Of a stretch of 64,000 nucleotides of DNA, positions 10,776-21,690 are shown in pieces. The stretch's first letter is position 1; each line of letters begins with the position of its first letter. The translations under genes were made by a program, and so were the position numbers. Origin of the DNA: Cordylochernes scorpioides (Eukaryota; Arthropoda; Arachnida; Pseudoscorpiones; Chernetidae); the NCBI GenBank assembly GCA_030710605.1, contig CP092872.1:95931794-95995793 (forward strand), given 5' to 3'. The notes below the pieces were generated by a model. The model saw only the letters and a program-made list of their open reading frames with translations. It did not search any database and was not told the origin of the DNA.

Positions 10776-11127
10776 CAGAGATTGATGATATGGCCGATTT
10801 GAAACCGGGATACTGCCTTGATATTGAACCATAGGCATTCAAGATATTTACCATCTTAAACTAACTGAATTCATCTATCGTATTAAAACAAAATAATTAA
10901 TGTTAATAAGGTTTCTATTCTAGTCATATGGAATGGGAATATACGCAATATTCAATTTGCATATTTATATCTCAATATGATATTCTAAGGAATTTTTTGA
11001 CATACAGTAGAACCTCCATATAAAGAAATTCATTTAATTTAACGCCGTGTGATATCCACTTATCTACATATAAATCTTGTTAAACATAAAATATTTAGGT
11101 TTGCCAAATATAACATAATCAAAGTAG
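10776..11127. other. AT-rich sequence with a possible pogo-type terminus
   Basis: No gene is seen. CAGTAGAACCTCCATATAAA near 11008 looks like one end of a pogo/Tigger-type element, but I found no matching second end nearby. Confidence 0.3.
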
Positions 11128-11304
11128 TTCTTCAAATAAAAGATACTTCGACCAGTAAATCTTTTTATTGCCTCGACGTTTCGACAAAAATCTTTTGTCC
11201 TCTTTTAATTTTTGTTCGCCCCTGACGAGGACAAAAGATTTTTGTCGAAACGTCGAGACAATAAAAATGATTTACTGACCGAAGTGTCTTTTATTTGAAG
11301 AAAT
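11128..11304. mobile_element. Foldback element family D, complete copy
   Basis: Near-perfect inverted repeat of about 80-bp arms: TTCTTCAAATAAAAGATACT, CGACCAGTAAATC, TCGACGTTTCGACAAAAATC and the mirror image. The right arm reads CTGACGAGGACAAAAG, ATTTTTGTCGAAACGTCGAG, i.e. CTGACGA, a stem of GACAAAA with TTTTGTC, then GAAAC and GTC, which resembles a hammerhead core with no room for a stem III loop. Related copies are at 4111-4199 and 58105-58320. Confidence 0.8.
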
Positions 11305-12415
11305 TCTGTCTTCTTGTTATCTTGTTTCTTTTTAAGGATACTTTCAACTTATTTTACTGAACTCTGGTAATGCAAATAGACAAATCTCTCATTGACTAAT
11401 AAATAAGAGATCAACTTGTAAATCTTTGGCATGATATGTATGTGGAGCTGCTAATTTTTGTCTTTCACCTTGAAACCGGTAAAGACGAAAAAAAGTAGAA
11501 TAGGATTATTCTCAATTGAGGAGCCATGTGCTTGATAATTATCTAGAAGACTGATAATCAATAAAAGGATAAAAAATAAAGTTTTAATTAAGAAGGCCAA
11601 TGTTAATTACTCTAAGTGAGCAATCAAAAACTTCCATCTAAGTCAAAAATACCCCCAAAATTGACCAAACTGGCCTAACATAAACATTGCATCTTTTTCC
11701 TATCAGGTTTTGTAGAAGGAAAGTCAATTTAGAAAATCGACCCAATTTTTTCTACGAAACCAATTTTAATCATCTGTCCTGATAAGTCAATTTGATTCAC
11801 ATTTTCATCTTTTTTTCCTCCCTTTCATCAAATGCTAACATCTTCATTATTACCTCTTTTTGTTATTGGAGCCCTCAATGAATCTCGCCGACTGAAAAAA
11901 AAAAGAGAGAGAAAATGAGTCTTAGAAGAAGGGAAAAAAAAAAAACTTTTGACCAAAGACATTTTTCTTTTTATATCAAACGAAGATTGGTGACATTTAC
12001 AGGTCTGTTAGAGCACACCGTCCAATTGTCCTGTAGCAATCAAACCTCTTTTTTTGATCCCCTCAAGGAACTTGAAATAAATAAAAATGGTGTTGCTTTT
12101 TCACGATGTCTTTACCTTCATAAATGCCGACAGGTTCTAAATATGTATGATGTCGTTTATTTGGATTAATCGTCTGCTTATCCGAATATGTGAGGAGGGT
12201 TCGAATCCAATCGATTTTCTTTTTTTTTAATTATTATTCCATTTTTTTTAATCTTCTGTAGCTGAAATGTATATAATCATAACTATGGCTGATTAGGTGT
12301 TCTCTCCCTATAATTAAATTTGTCCATGTTTGTTTAGTGTTAGTTACCATGTGCAATTTGTATTAAGGTTCTTTTTCTTAGTCATATTATTTTATCAGTT
12401 TTTAAAATTATTATC
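11305..12415. other. AT-rich unique sequence
   Basis: No recognised gene. Near 12196 the sequence GGGTTCGAATCCAATC resembles a Pol III B box without a convincing tRNA fold. A short ORF near 11915 has no recognisable domain. Confidence 0.4.
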
Positions 12416-12419
12416 GGTT

Positions 12420-12605
12420 CAAAATCACTTTATTAGGTACCGCTCAACAAGCGAAACCTAGTTCATGATAATTGAAACAGTGAATAATAAGAGAAGGTTA
12501 TTCACATTTTAAACAAAATTTTAACGCTGGATTCAATCCTGGATCATGACTGTCGGGAATCGAGGGTGTTACCCACTCGTCCACCGACTTTTATGTTAAA
12601 ATTAT
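12420..12605 (-). repeat. tRNA-like dispersed repeat (SINE-like), copy 1
   Basis: On the minus strand it begins GGTGGACGAGTGGGTAACAC (A-box-like) and has GATTGAATCC (B-box-like), then GTTAAAATTTTGTTTAAA, AACTAGGTTTCGCTTGTTGA, GCGGTACCTAATAAAGTGAT. The same order occurs at 48590-48945, where it is interrupted by another repeat. An internal Pol III promoter-like head and a shared 3' end suggest a tRNA-derived SINE. The assignment is moderate. Confidence 0.6.
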
Positions 12606-12677
12606 TATAAATGATAAAAACACATCCGTTTTTTATTTATTTATCACAACTACATGTGGTACAAACCATGATAATCA

Positions 12678-12932
12678 CACACACACACACAAAAACCTTT
12701 ATTAAGACACACAGGTCTTACAGAGGATTCTCCTTGGGGTTACAAGACGGAGAAACCTATGAAAGTGGGAAATATACAAAGGGGTAAAAATAGAGAAAGA
12801 TTATATACACATGGTAAATATATACAGATTATAAGAAAGAAGAAAAAATAAGAAAAAAAATTGGAAATATGGATGGGAGAAGTGGAGAGCGAAAAGAGGA
12901 AAGAAAACAGGTATTTACATATGGAACAACAA
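12678..12932 (-). mobile_element. LINE 3' UTR copy, minus strand
   Basis: Reverse complement of the sequence at 10019-10293: TTGTAACCCCAAGGAGAATC, CTCTGTAAGACCTGTGTGTC, TTAATAAAGG then a (TG)n tail. No coding part is retained. Confidence 0.85.
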
Positions 12933-13261
12933 ACCATGATAATCATGGTGGGTAGTATTTAGCGACTGCATTTACTGTAAATACATGTCTATACATGTAT
13001 AAATTTAATTAAAAACGCATATATTGAATACAAAAAATAATTTATTTATCAATATTTTACATCGACTTTTGGGTTATTTTCAATACTGCAATCTCTGAGA
13101 TGGAAGCAATGATTTGATCATCTCAATCTTTACTTTCATCCGCATTTCTATTGTTAGGTAAAAACAAAAGTCCTATTGTACTGGGATCCCATTGATAAAT
13201 TATGATAAAGACAATGATCGTGGAACTAAAAGATTCTGATGGTTTGTTCCATCTGTTGAAA

Positions 13262-13345
13262 CGATTAGTTGATATTTATTCCGATAGATGGCGCAAGCCA
13301 TCAGCAACTTTTAGTTACACAATCAGAAGACACCTTTCTCTTTTG
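13262..13345 (+). repeat. Dispersed repeat family B fragment
   Basis: GTTGATATTTATTCCGATAG, ATGGCGCAAGCCATCAGCAA, CTTTTAGTT. GATGGCGCAAGCCATC is a hairpin. Family B copies that extend further upstream (47 and 52.6 kb) carry a hammerhead-like module. Confidence 0.7.
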
Positions 13346-13371
13346 TTGGGTATGTAACTGTTAGGTATGTA

Positions 13372-14046
13372 CACTCTTGGACAAAAGTTACGTAAGTGGA
13401 AAGTATTTGATGTCGTCGGTTGTCTGTTTTTTGAATGAGACAGAGGCAATTTTGTTTACACTTGATTATCTCGTATGTCTTCAATAAAGGTCACTGCAAT
13501 ATATTTCAAATTATTGTCTGAATCCCGATATGCATGCTAAATGGTACAACTTCCTTAAGTTTTGTCCATGAGTGTATATTGGTTATCTCGTGTGTCTTCA
13601 ATAAAGTTCACTGTAATATCTTTCAGAGTTATTGTCTGAATCCCGATATACATGCTGAAAGGTACAACTTCCTTAAGTTTTGTCCATGAGTGTATATTGG
13701 TTATCTCGTGTGTCTTCAATAAAGTTCACTGTAATATCTTTCAGAGTTATTGTCTGAATACCGATATACATGCTGAAAGGTACAACTTCCTTAAGTTTTG
13801 TCCATGAGTGTATATTGGTTATCTCGTGTGTCTTCAATAAAGTTCACTGTAATATCTTTCAGAGTTATTGTCTGAATACCGATATACATGCTGAAAGGTA
13901 CAACTTCCTTAAGTTTTGTCCATGAGTGTATATTGGTTATCTCGTGTGACTTCAATAAAGGTCACTGTAATATCTTTCAGAGTTATTGTCTGAATCCCGA
14001 TATACATGCTGAAAGGTACAACTTCCTTAAGTGTTGTCCATGAGTG
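13372..14046 (-). mobile_element. MITE family M tandem array, 5 monomers, minus orientation
   Basis: Left terminus CACTCTTGGACAAAAGTTAC, right terminus TTTTGTCCATGAGTG, so the ends are inverted repeats. Between them lies a T-rich unique part (13400-13460) and about five 118-bp monomers, each ending TTAAGTTTTGTCCATGAGTG at 13575, 13692, 13810, 13928 and 14046. Every monomer holds CTTCAATAAAGGTCACTG and CAGAGTTATTGTCTGAATCC. Each monomer repeats one terminus of the element, giving a satellite built from part of a MITE. Confidence 0.88.
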
Positions 14047-14329
14047 TAAATGTGATTAAAGAAAGGAAAGAGGAATGTATCTGATGATAATCATGAGGAA
14101 ATGTTGTGACCATCGGTGAAGTAGGTCGAGACTATTGATGAGACAGCCTGCCATCAATAATTCCATCAGTACTTCCTCCAGAGCAAATATAGCGGGACAG
14201 GTCCTTCCTTCCAACGTCAGTGTTACATGATCTCTACATTTTGTGACATGCTCACACACATCGATTGATAGGTTCACAATAGATGAGAGTTTTCGAATTA
14301 GTCTCTTTCTCAGCGTGTCTAATCATCCT

Positions 14330-14815
14330 CATGTAGTACAGCTATCATAGAACACGATTCCAGCCTGTCCTATACAATTCTCTTCCTATCTTCTAACTCC
14401 AGAACATTATATTACATTACCAAACCAATTACTTCCTTGGGCTACCTCTCCCTTCATTCTTCAATCTCTTCATATAGACAATAGACTCTTCAATAGACAA
14501 TCCCCCAATGATCCTCATGGAAAATGTTCTGTAAAACTTCCATTACTTCCTTATTACTACATATAGAGGAGAGCTATCATCACCATGTAACATCTCTGAG
14601 GACAGCAGCCATCATGGAACATCACCCTGTTCTCTCTGTACAATTCTCTTCCTATCTTATAACCCCAGGTCATTCTATTATATCACTCAAACATCAATAT
14701 TTTCTTTGTCTACCTCTCTCTTCAAGGTGCACCATCCCTTCAGTATGGTCAATATATGATCTTCAAATGATCCATGGAGTACATGTCCTGCAGACTTTCA
14801 TTACCTTCTGATGAC
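14330..14815. repeat. Two-copy diverged tandem duplication of about 240 bp
   Basis: CTATCATAG...TACAATTCTCTTCCTATCTT with AACTCCAG, then CTACCTCTCCCTTCA and ATGATCCTCATGGA, occurs twice with considerable divergence. Non-coding. Confidence 0.55.
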
Positions 14816-16059
14816 TTCATGTAGAAGACTGCAGGCTGCCCCCACCACACAACCGGCTACAGGCTCCAAGGAAGCGATGGGAAAGTCCATGTTGGTACAT
14901 TTTCCCAGCCAAACATGTCTCGGCACACATGGACAATCAGATGAACAAAAGAATGTTAATTGCTACCGGACATTAAAGCACAGAAGTCACCTTGGGTGAA
15001 ATTAAATGTCACGGCGGAATAATCAATCTTGCCCCATTGTGGCACCTGCAACACAATGCTCAATCAATGGCAGGCAGATTTGGGTGGGGTTGTTTAATTA
15101 ATGATTTTTAATCATGAAAAAGCAAGGTTATCTAACGTGACAACTTGTTGGTTTACATTGTTAGCACTTCTACTGGACAATGGTCAGTTGGTATGCTCAG
15201 AAACTTCGAATATGTAAAATGGTCGAACATTTTGCCTGCTTAGGATTTTCCTTTCGAATGATGCATGTCAATGATGCATGCTGTTTCTAGCTTCAATCAA
15301 GTGGAGGTCGACCTTTGGTGACTAAATGACTCCAGTTTGATCTGTAAGTGACCATCACTTTGGTGACCTTCCAGTAATCTTGACCCCTTCTAGCCAGCTC
15401 ACTGCAGGTCTTCTTTTCTTCATTATTCCTTTAATTTTTCTGAACACACATGTTGTTACGACTACTAAAGTAGTCAACTTTAATTTTATGCAAATATATT
15501 TAACTTAAAAACTAAGAGAAAAAGTATGTAAAATTATTTTAGTGTGTAAATTGGTATGTAAATTTCTTTGTTGTGTAAATTGTTATGTAAATTTCTTTAA
15601 TGTATAAATTGAGCGTATTTTTTAATAAAAATGAGTTCTGGATAAGATTTTGGACGTTTGGTAGTCGTTCTTAAAGCCTCTTCCTTTGGTGTTGCGGAGC
15701 TGGTCGGGTAGCTGGACTAAAACACAAGGTCGTCTCTCGGGGTAAAGAGAGACACCAATCTATATTGAGAAGAAGACCTCAATACATGTAGTATGAAAGA
15801 ATTTAAAAGCACGAATGTTTCTTTTATACATAATACAAACTTCAAATACATGTAGTATACCAAATCTTAAACTTAAATATCTTTCAAATCTGTCAATGAC
15901 ACTCGGTGTATCTTTCTCCATGTCCACATTTTAAATATCTCAATTATTTTTTTTCTTTCTCTTCTTATCTGAGAGTCCATTTCTCACATTCCCAATGCTG
16001 TGTAATTCGTGTAAATAACAAATCGGAGTGTAGAATGAAACATCTCTTTGGTAGATTCA
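14816..16059. other. Unique AT-rich sequence
   Basis: No gene, RNA gene or strong repeat recognised. Short repeats of GTAAATTTCTTT with TGTAAATTG lie around 15530-15610. Confidence 0.4.
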
Positions 16060-16400
16060 AAAGAAAATACGATTCTCTGATGGATCTCATGCAATCTCTC
16101 CTGGACTGACAGAGCGTCAGAGCCAGAAATCATAGTCTCTTGGTGAGCATTCAGAATTTGACAAAGCTGATGTTTTCACCGAAAAAATCTACTAGCTTGT
16201 AAGACTATTAGAACATAAAGCTTTTGTATCTATTTTGATGGGATTGAATCTTTTCTTTTTAAGATTATGAATTCACTTTGCATATCTACAAGATACTCTC
16301 AGCCTACCATCTTTTTAGCAGCGAAAGTATGCGATCTACGTTTTCTTCGTAGATCGCGAAATACGTGGTGTCGCTGAAGACCCGCTGGCGATCTTCCATC
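16060..16400 (+). repeat. Repeat with decayed hammerhead-like segment and 10-bp hairpin
   Basis: At 16100-16150 CTGGACTGACAGAGC, CAGAGCCAGAAATCATAGTC, TCTTGGTGAGC lines up with the intact hammerhead at 41094-41148, but the CTGANGA box is altered to CTGACAGA and stem I is mismatched. Downstream at 16331-16357 GCGATCTACG, seven bases, CGTAGATCGC form a perfect 10-bp hairpin followed by AAATACGTGGTGTCGCTG. The hairpin section recurs on the minus strand at 54925-55040. Confidence 0.55.
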
Positions 16401-17299
16401 TAACTCTGTCTGCAGTGGACTTAAGCAAGAATCAAGATAATTATTGAAGATTGTAATAATTTAATTAAAAAAATAGTTTTAATAGACATTTATAACCCAG
16501 ATGGATAGTCAAAATATAAAAAAAATATTTAAGAATTCAACCACCAGATTACCACAAGGTGTTAAAATGTTCCTTCGCCGTCAAACCAATTTTTGTTGAA
16601 GCAGACGAACCTCTTTAACCCCAGCAGACGACGAGACTTGGTGGGAAATTTACCTTCCTTGCACGCATGCGCATAACCATCTCATCATATTATCATCATG
16701 TTATCCTTCAAGCCATCTCCTCACGACTCCGTAAGGCTTCCTGGGTTATTTTTAACTGGTGCTTCCGCAACAATGACCAGCCTTTGCTGCAACTTTGCTA
16801 ATTTATAACTTGCTCATTGTTATGATTTATCATTGTTTGATTAGGTATTGTGTTCATGGACACAACTATATATCAATATGCTGTATGTTGAATACAAGTA
16901 GCCCCCTCTCTGTTTTTTTTTTTTTCTTCTTCTTTAAATCATTTATATAAATATTTATGGAGGGAGGTTGAAATGTATTATTTAAATATGGTACTTGTTA
17001 TTAGGTTGGCAATGACTTATTTATGATAATTTTTAATTTATTCTTCGGCTGCTCTCTTATTGTCGAAATGTTCTATGGTGCAAGTTATGTCTTTAGTCAA
17101 ATTCAATTAATTATATTGGTTATGCAAATACATATGTAAATAGGATGATTTATATTGTGAAATAGAATGATGAATGGGAGAATTTAGCTTTACAAGAAGT
17201 GACATTTGTTATATATTATACAGGTGTCGTATCCCTGAATTAAATATAATTTTAAAACATAATATCAAACTATAATCCATAAAAATGTTTCTCTGAAAT
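16401..17299. other. AT-rich unique sequence
   Basis: No recognised gene or structured repeat. Confidence 0.4.
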
Positions 17300-17992
17300 A
17301 TATATATACTAGCCGAATGACCCGGGCAACGCCCAGGTTTTACCCGATTAAATGTTTTTATTCAAATACTATTCGTTACAATTATAAATTGGCGCCGTGG
17401 ATGTCACTCTTGTGAAACGTCCCGCTCCAAACTTTGTGTCAGAGAAGCGATATTTTTATAAAGAGATGATCTGGCTTTGTGTCTTCTGCTCGAATGAATG
17501 TTTTTCTGTTAGAATTTTGTTCCTGCACACTAAAAATGAACTGGCTTCACCCGTGGTCTCAGCTTTTTAGAATTTTTCCCGATATAATATTGTATCTGAT
17601 AATCAAACATGATACAGCAATATTGTCATCATCATTTTCTGACTAAAAAAACAACTATTTTTGCCCAGAACCTGTCAATTTTATTTTTTATTGGCTAAAA
17701 ATCCGATAAATATCTTTCCAGATTTTTCTCTATGTCCTGTCAAAACACGTTTTACATGTATATTAGGTCAGCTGATATTACCTCCCATCTTCACCGCTAG
17801 AGGCGCTGCTTGCGAGCGAAAAGGCAAATTTGCAACGCAATTTGCAAATAACTCGAAGAATATTTGGAATAGAGACCTGAAATTTTCACTATAAGTTTTT
17901 CCAGATTCTACTCTATATACTGTTAAAATTTCAGTCAGATCAGTTACGTATTATGGACGTGTATAGCCGACATAGATACCCACATACATACA
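17300..17992 (+). mobile_element. RTE-type retroposon-like element, left part
   Basis: Begins TATATATACTAGCCGAATGA with CCCGGGCAACGCCCAGGTTT, a head I associate with RTE-class or RTE-dependent elements in many animals. It runs to the CATACATACA stretch, where the LTR retrotransposon has inserted. The remaining 3' end, CATACACTGACTTTTATATA, is at 24512-24540. No ORF in the left part can be assigned, so a non-autonomous copy is likely. Confidence 0.55.
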
Positions 17993-19002
17993 TGTCATAA
18001 TTTGTATATAATTGTATGCCCCCCGACCCACTATGTATGTACCATGTATGATTTTCAAAGATTTAATAAAGAATAAGGTGACTGGAGGAAAGAAAGTAAC
18101 AAAAAGACATAGGAAGTAGATCTAGAAGAGAACATAATTATTAATAACGTCACAGTTAACCTTCTGACCCCGGGAACCCTGCGAGCTAAGTTTAAACCAA
18201 TACTTCCTGGCAAAGCAGGACGTATCTGGTTACCAGAAGTTATAAAAGTTTGAGAGACGCCCAATTTCCGGAACAAGACCGGACGTATTCTGATAACGCG
18301 GAAGTAAATAAAGTCGAAATAGCACCCGACACTTCCTATCAGGCAGACCATATCTTTCACCAAAGAGAACCGCGGTCCAATTAGAAAGTCTCCCCTTAAG
18401 TAGGTCAACCAATAGGAAAACGGGGACGTTCCATTCTCGACCAATCAAAAAGAAACTGAGTCTTGGTGTTAAATCGAAAAGCAAGAATGGTCAGTTGTTC
18501 ACTCGTTCTCGCCGAGTTCGGACCTAGTAGTGTTTGGCTCCCATCTGAACAACATCTACAGTTCTTCATTCACTCCCACCGAGTTCAGACCCAGTCATCG
18601 ACTCGACCCCACCAAGGTAATGTCTGCTCACTAGAGACCTCTCTCTCCGCTCATTTCATCTAAATCCAATCATCGCCATGTGATCAACTAATTAATCATC
18701 AAAAACCGCTCTGCCTTTCTCAAAAGCTTTCTTTCCTCCAACCCGTTGCCTTATATTTTCAACCATCAAGTGTCTCGGCTTATTTCCCCTGTGTGTAATC
18801 CTTTCACTCAGCCACCACGACTGCATCATCCACCACGACTGCATCATTCACCACGACTGCGTCACCACTTCAACAACCTTCAACACCAAGAGTAAGGTTT
18901 CCCAACATAGTAGAATACCACAGCTATTCCTAAAGTCGACAGGATTCTACAACAGTGTAATACATCAAATATTGCAGTGTAATAACTTTGGATTATATTA
19001 CA
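17993..19002 (+). mobile_element. 5' LTR of Ty3/gypsy-type retrotransposon
   Basis: A 1010-bp direct repeat starting TGTCATAATTTGTATATA and ending GGATTATATTACA (TG...CA). Target duplication TACA lies at 17989-17992 and 24512-24515. AATAAA near 18064 is a candidate polyadenylation signal. The matching LTR at 23502-24511 looks identical in the stretches compared, including identical ORFs through it. The ORFs inside the LTR are not genes. Confidence 0.95.
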
Positions 19003-19021
19003 TAGAGTCGACAGGATAAAG

Positions 19022-19498
19022 ATGGAAATTAGCCCAGGCGCCAGCAAAACAAAAGGCGATGACAAACCGAGAGAGAAGAAACTGGCAACGAGCGGAAAGA
19101 AACTGACAACGAACGAAGCGACAAGACATACCCTGGCGACGGTAATTTTAGAACTGACCGCCGCGCTACAAGGGGCAAGATCCACGCAAGGTGAGACGGA
19201 GTTCCGGAGCGCCACCCCCGGGGCAACCGACGCCCGCACCGCCGGTACGTGTCCGAACAACCTGACGCCCACCGAGGAGTCGCCACCCGCCATGCCGTAC
19301 CCGTGCACCCGGAAGCAATCCACGCGACACGGGCCCAGTGTACCGACAACGCGATCCACTCGAATGGAAGCAGTACAAATGACTAGATTTCCCTTTCAAT
19401 TGCGCGGACAGTGCAAACGGTCCCGATCCGGCCCAACAGACATTCCAAGCCAGCCATCCCAAGCCGAAGACGCCACAGTGGAGCCCTTTCGAGACTGA
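19022..19498 (+). CDS. Putative gag-region ORF of the LTR element
   Basis: A 158-codon ORF beginning just inside the 5' LTR. The product is hydrophilic, rich in Thr, Arg, Pro and Lys, starts MEISPGASKTK and ends AEDATVEPFRD. I see no CCHC zinc knuckle and no clear capsid domain, and it is much shorter than a usual gypsy Gag (several hundred residues). Its position ahead of a protease-like segment argues for a gag remnant. GC content is higher here than in the flanking sequence. The start is the first ATG after the LTR; there is no other support for it. Confidence 0.5.
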   Translation: MEISPGASKTKGDDKPREKKLATSGKKLTTNEATRHTLATVILELTAALQGARSTQGETEFRSATPGATDARTAGTCPNNLTPTEESPPAMPYPCTRKQSTRHGPSVPTTRSTRMEAVQMTRFPFQLRGQCKRSRSGPTDIPSQPSQAEDATVEPFRD

Positions 19499-19524
19499 GG
19501 TAGGCAATCCACCCAATGACACCA

Positions 19525-19767
19525 TCAAATTGACTTTTGACTTGTATCTGACCCAGGACCTACCATGTACCTTTCTAATTGAACCAGACGCAGGTTCGAA
19601 CATATTGCCGTATCATTTATACAATAGATTAAAAGCACAACTTCCCAACTTAAGTATTAAAAAAACCTTCCCTTGATCTATCCACCCTAAATAGTTTTAC
19701 GAAAATAATAGGACATTTAACTCTCCCTCTGACAATAGGCCAAATAACCCGTAGAGAGAACTTCCAC
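19525..19767 (+). pseudogene. Aspartic protease remnant, frameshifted
   Basis: The translated segment contains LTFDLYL, then FLIEPDAGSNILP and YHLYNRL, matching the retropepsin layout. The catalytic D-T/S-G is D-A-G-S here. That frame stops at 19674-19676; the continuation GHLTLPLTIGQ, then FHVVNASLPFGVL, lies in the frame of the downstream long ORF, so a frameshift near 19672 separates the halves. Family members cleave the Gag-Pol polyprotein. The A for T/S change and the frameshift make activity doubtful. Confidence 0.65.
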
Positions 19768-21690
19768 GTGGTAAATGCATCCTTGCCATTTGGAGTTCTT
19801 ACCTTAAAAACCCTTTATCAGTATAAATTAAAATTAAATTATAATCACGGCACTATTTTCCAACTTGGCGTCCCATTATCTAATACTATCTACCACTTTA
19901 AACATGTATCAAATGAATGCAAGCACGGGCTAGGCCAAAACCTGTCCCAAAGGACTCGCACAGCACCCAAAGCTTTCACACATGGAAACCCTTGCCTGCA
20001 TTCATTGCCCAAACCCCAAATATTTACATGCCACCATTCTAATCTCACACCACGCAACTTTTCACTCAATCCAATTGCCAATACTTTATGCCCACAACAC
20101 ATAAAACCACAGGACGGTTTTCACACTCACAACACACGCACCCATACGTCGTCACACAACGGTAACACACACAACCAGCCCAACAAGCGCGACACTCACA
20201 CCAAAAGGCGACACCAACCAGTAAACACATGTACAATCGTTAAGAATAATACAATCATCCCGTCTACACAAAACATAGAAAAAATTCACGCCACCAAACA
20301 ACCACACAATCGAAAAACATTACGATCTTTCCTAAAAGCTGTGAACGCCTATAAAGAGTTCATTCCGGACCACGCCCGCTTGCGGACGCCACTTGTCAAC
20401 CTTCTAAAAAAGGATGTCATGTGGGTCTGGGATGACGAATGCCAGAAAGCATTCACTAACCTGAAAGAAAACCTTACCACACACCCCACATTACACCTTT
20501 ACCAGGAAGGTCTGCCATGCCAGGTGTACTGTAACACCTCAACATTCAGCATTACAGGCGTTCTTAAACAAGTCTACCCTGATGGGAAGACATACACCGT
20601 TCAACATTTCAGCCGATCTCTGCGTAGTCACGAGCGAAATTATTCAGACTTGGAACTACAATGCCTAGCCATTGTGGAAAGTGTGGATAATTTCCGCACC
20701 TGTCTAATGGGCAGAAAGTTTACAATATTTTCTGACCATCCCGCATTGCAGTGGTTGAAAGAGATCAAAGCTCCGTCAGGCAGATTGTTTCGATGGAGGT
20801 TAAGATTGTCAAGATACGAATATGAGGTCCGTAGCATAAATGGAGTACAACAATATGAAACGGGCGTTGGAACTCGTATCCCATTTTGTGGCTTTCTAGA
20901 TGCGCCACTCATAAAGAGCCAACAGTCTTCTCCACCGGGAAAATCTCGCGTGACTATGGATCACAATAAACTGCGCACCGTCTCCCGAAAAGGAGTACTT
21001 AAAACTATAGTCCCAAGTTCACTTACAACCAGACTTCTTAAATCCGTACACACTCAACACCACCATCCAAACATCTCCAAGATGACGAGACTCATCTCGT
21101 CACAATATTATTGGCAGAACATGACACAAGACATCGCAAAACAGGTAAAAACCTGCCCCACCTGCCGATTCGCTAGAAGAATCGATGAATACAACCAACC
21201 TTCACGTAAAAATACCGACACAGGCACCAAAGCAAAACAAAATTCGTACATAAAGCACAGCGTACACACAACACAAACAATGCCAAAATTACACCACCCA
21301 CGTCAGAACGATCACACAGCTCAACCTAAATCAATTACCACCGACATATCGCTAATAAAACCATTAACGATCAAACAGGAGAACTGCGAACCTACCAATC
21401 ATCTAAATTCTACAATTAATAAGGTTCAGGCAAATATTTCAGAGTCCCCATTTACAAAAATCTGGATAAACATGGGGCAATATCCTATCTTTCATCTGAT
21501 TTTTATCCTTTGTTTGTTAGTTCTACCATACAACTGTATCCCAATTTTATTCATTAATTACTTGTTTATCTATACCATGCCCGCTCATAAAATCTTCGAA
21601 CTACAAGAGGCAGTTTTTAATTTTGGACAAACTTTAGGAAACATCTTTGCAGAAAACCTAAATAGACTCCGAAGAGATAGAAGTAATTGA
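19768..21690 (+). CDS. Internally deleted Pol ORF: RNase H and integrase zinc domain
   Basis: A 640-codon ORF. Roughly: residues 1-60, end of the protease region; 60-185, low-complexity His/Thr/Asn-rich linker; 185-235, the end of the reverse transcriptase (FLKAVNAYKEFIPDHA, PLVNLLKK, then WDDECQKAF); 245-350, RNase H (VLKQVYPDGKTY, HFSRSLRSHERNYSDLELQC, FSDHPALQWL); 420-475, the integrase HHCC zinc domain (HTQHHHPN, QYYWQNM, CPTC). The reverse transcriptase palm with its Y-x-D-D motif is missing, as is the integrase D,D35E core. The first RNase H aspartate is Asn (YCNTST). The last 120 residues include a hydrophobic stretch near WINMGQYPIFHLIFILCLLV and are unrelated to Pol as far as I can tell. 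The ORF cannot support autonomous replication, yet it is open throughout. The ATG may not be the true start. Confidence 0.75.
   Translation: MVNASLPFGVLTLKTLYQYKLKLNYNHGTIFQLGVPLSNTIYHFKHVSNECKHGLGQNLSQRTRTAPKAFTHGNPCLHSLPKPQIFTCHHSNLTPRNFSLNPIANTLCPQHIKPQDGFHTHNTRTHTSSHNGNTHNQPNKRDTHTKRRHQPVNTCTIVKNNTIIPSTQNIEKIHATKQPHNRKTLRSFLKAVNAYKEFIPDHARLRTPLVNLLKKDVMWVWDDECQKAFTNLKENLTTHPTLHLYQEGLPCQVYCNTSTFSITGVLKQVYPDGKTYTVQHFSRSLRSHERNYSDLELQCLAIVESVDNFRTCLMGRKFTIFSDHPALQWLKEIKAPSGRLFRWRLRLSRYEYEVRSINGVQQYETGVGTRIPFCGFLDAPLIKSQQSSPPGKSRVTMDHNKLRTVSRKGVLKTIVPSSLTTRLLKSVHTQHHHPNISKMTRLISSQYYWQNMTQDIAKQVKTCPTCRFARRIDEYNQPSRKNTDTGTKAKQNSYIKHSVHTTQTMPKLHHPRQNDHTAQPKSITTDISLIKPLTIKQENCEPTNHLNSTINKVQANISESPFTKIWINMGQYPIFHLIFILCLLVLPYNCIPILFINYLFIYTMPAHKIFELQEAVFNFGQTLGNIFAENLNRLRRDRSN

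Noticed and set aside
18055-18663. ORFs of 66-129 codons in the LTRs, repeated at 23564-24172.
   Set aside because: They are identical only because the LTRs are, lie partly on the opposite strand, and show no known domain.
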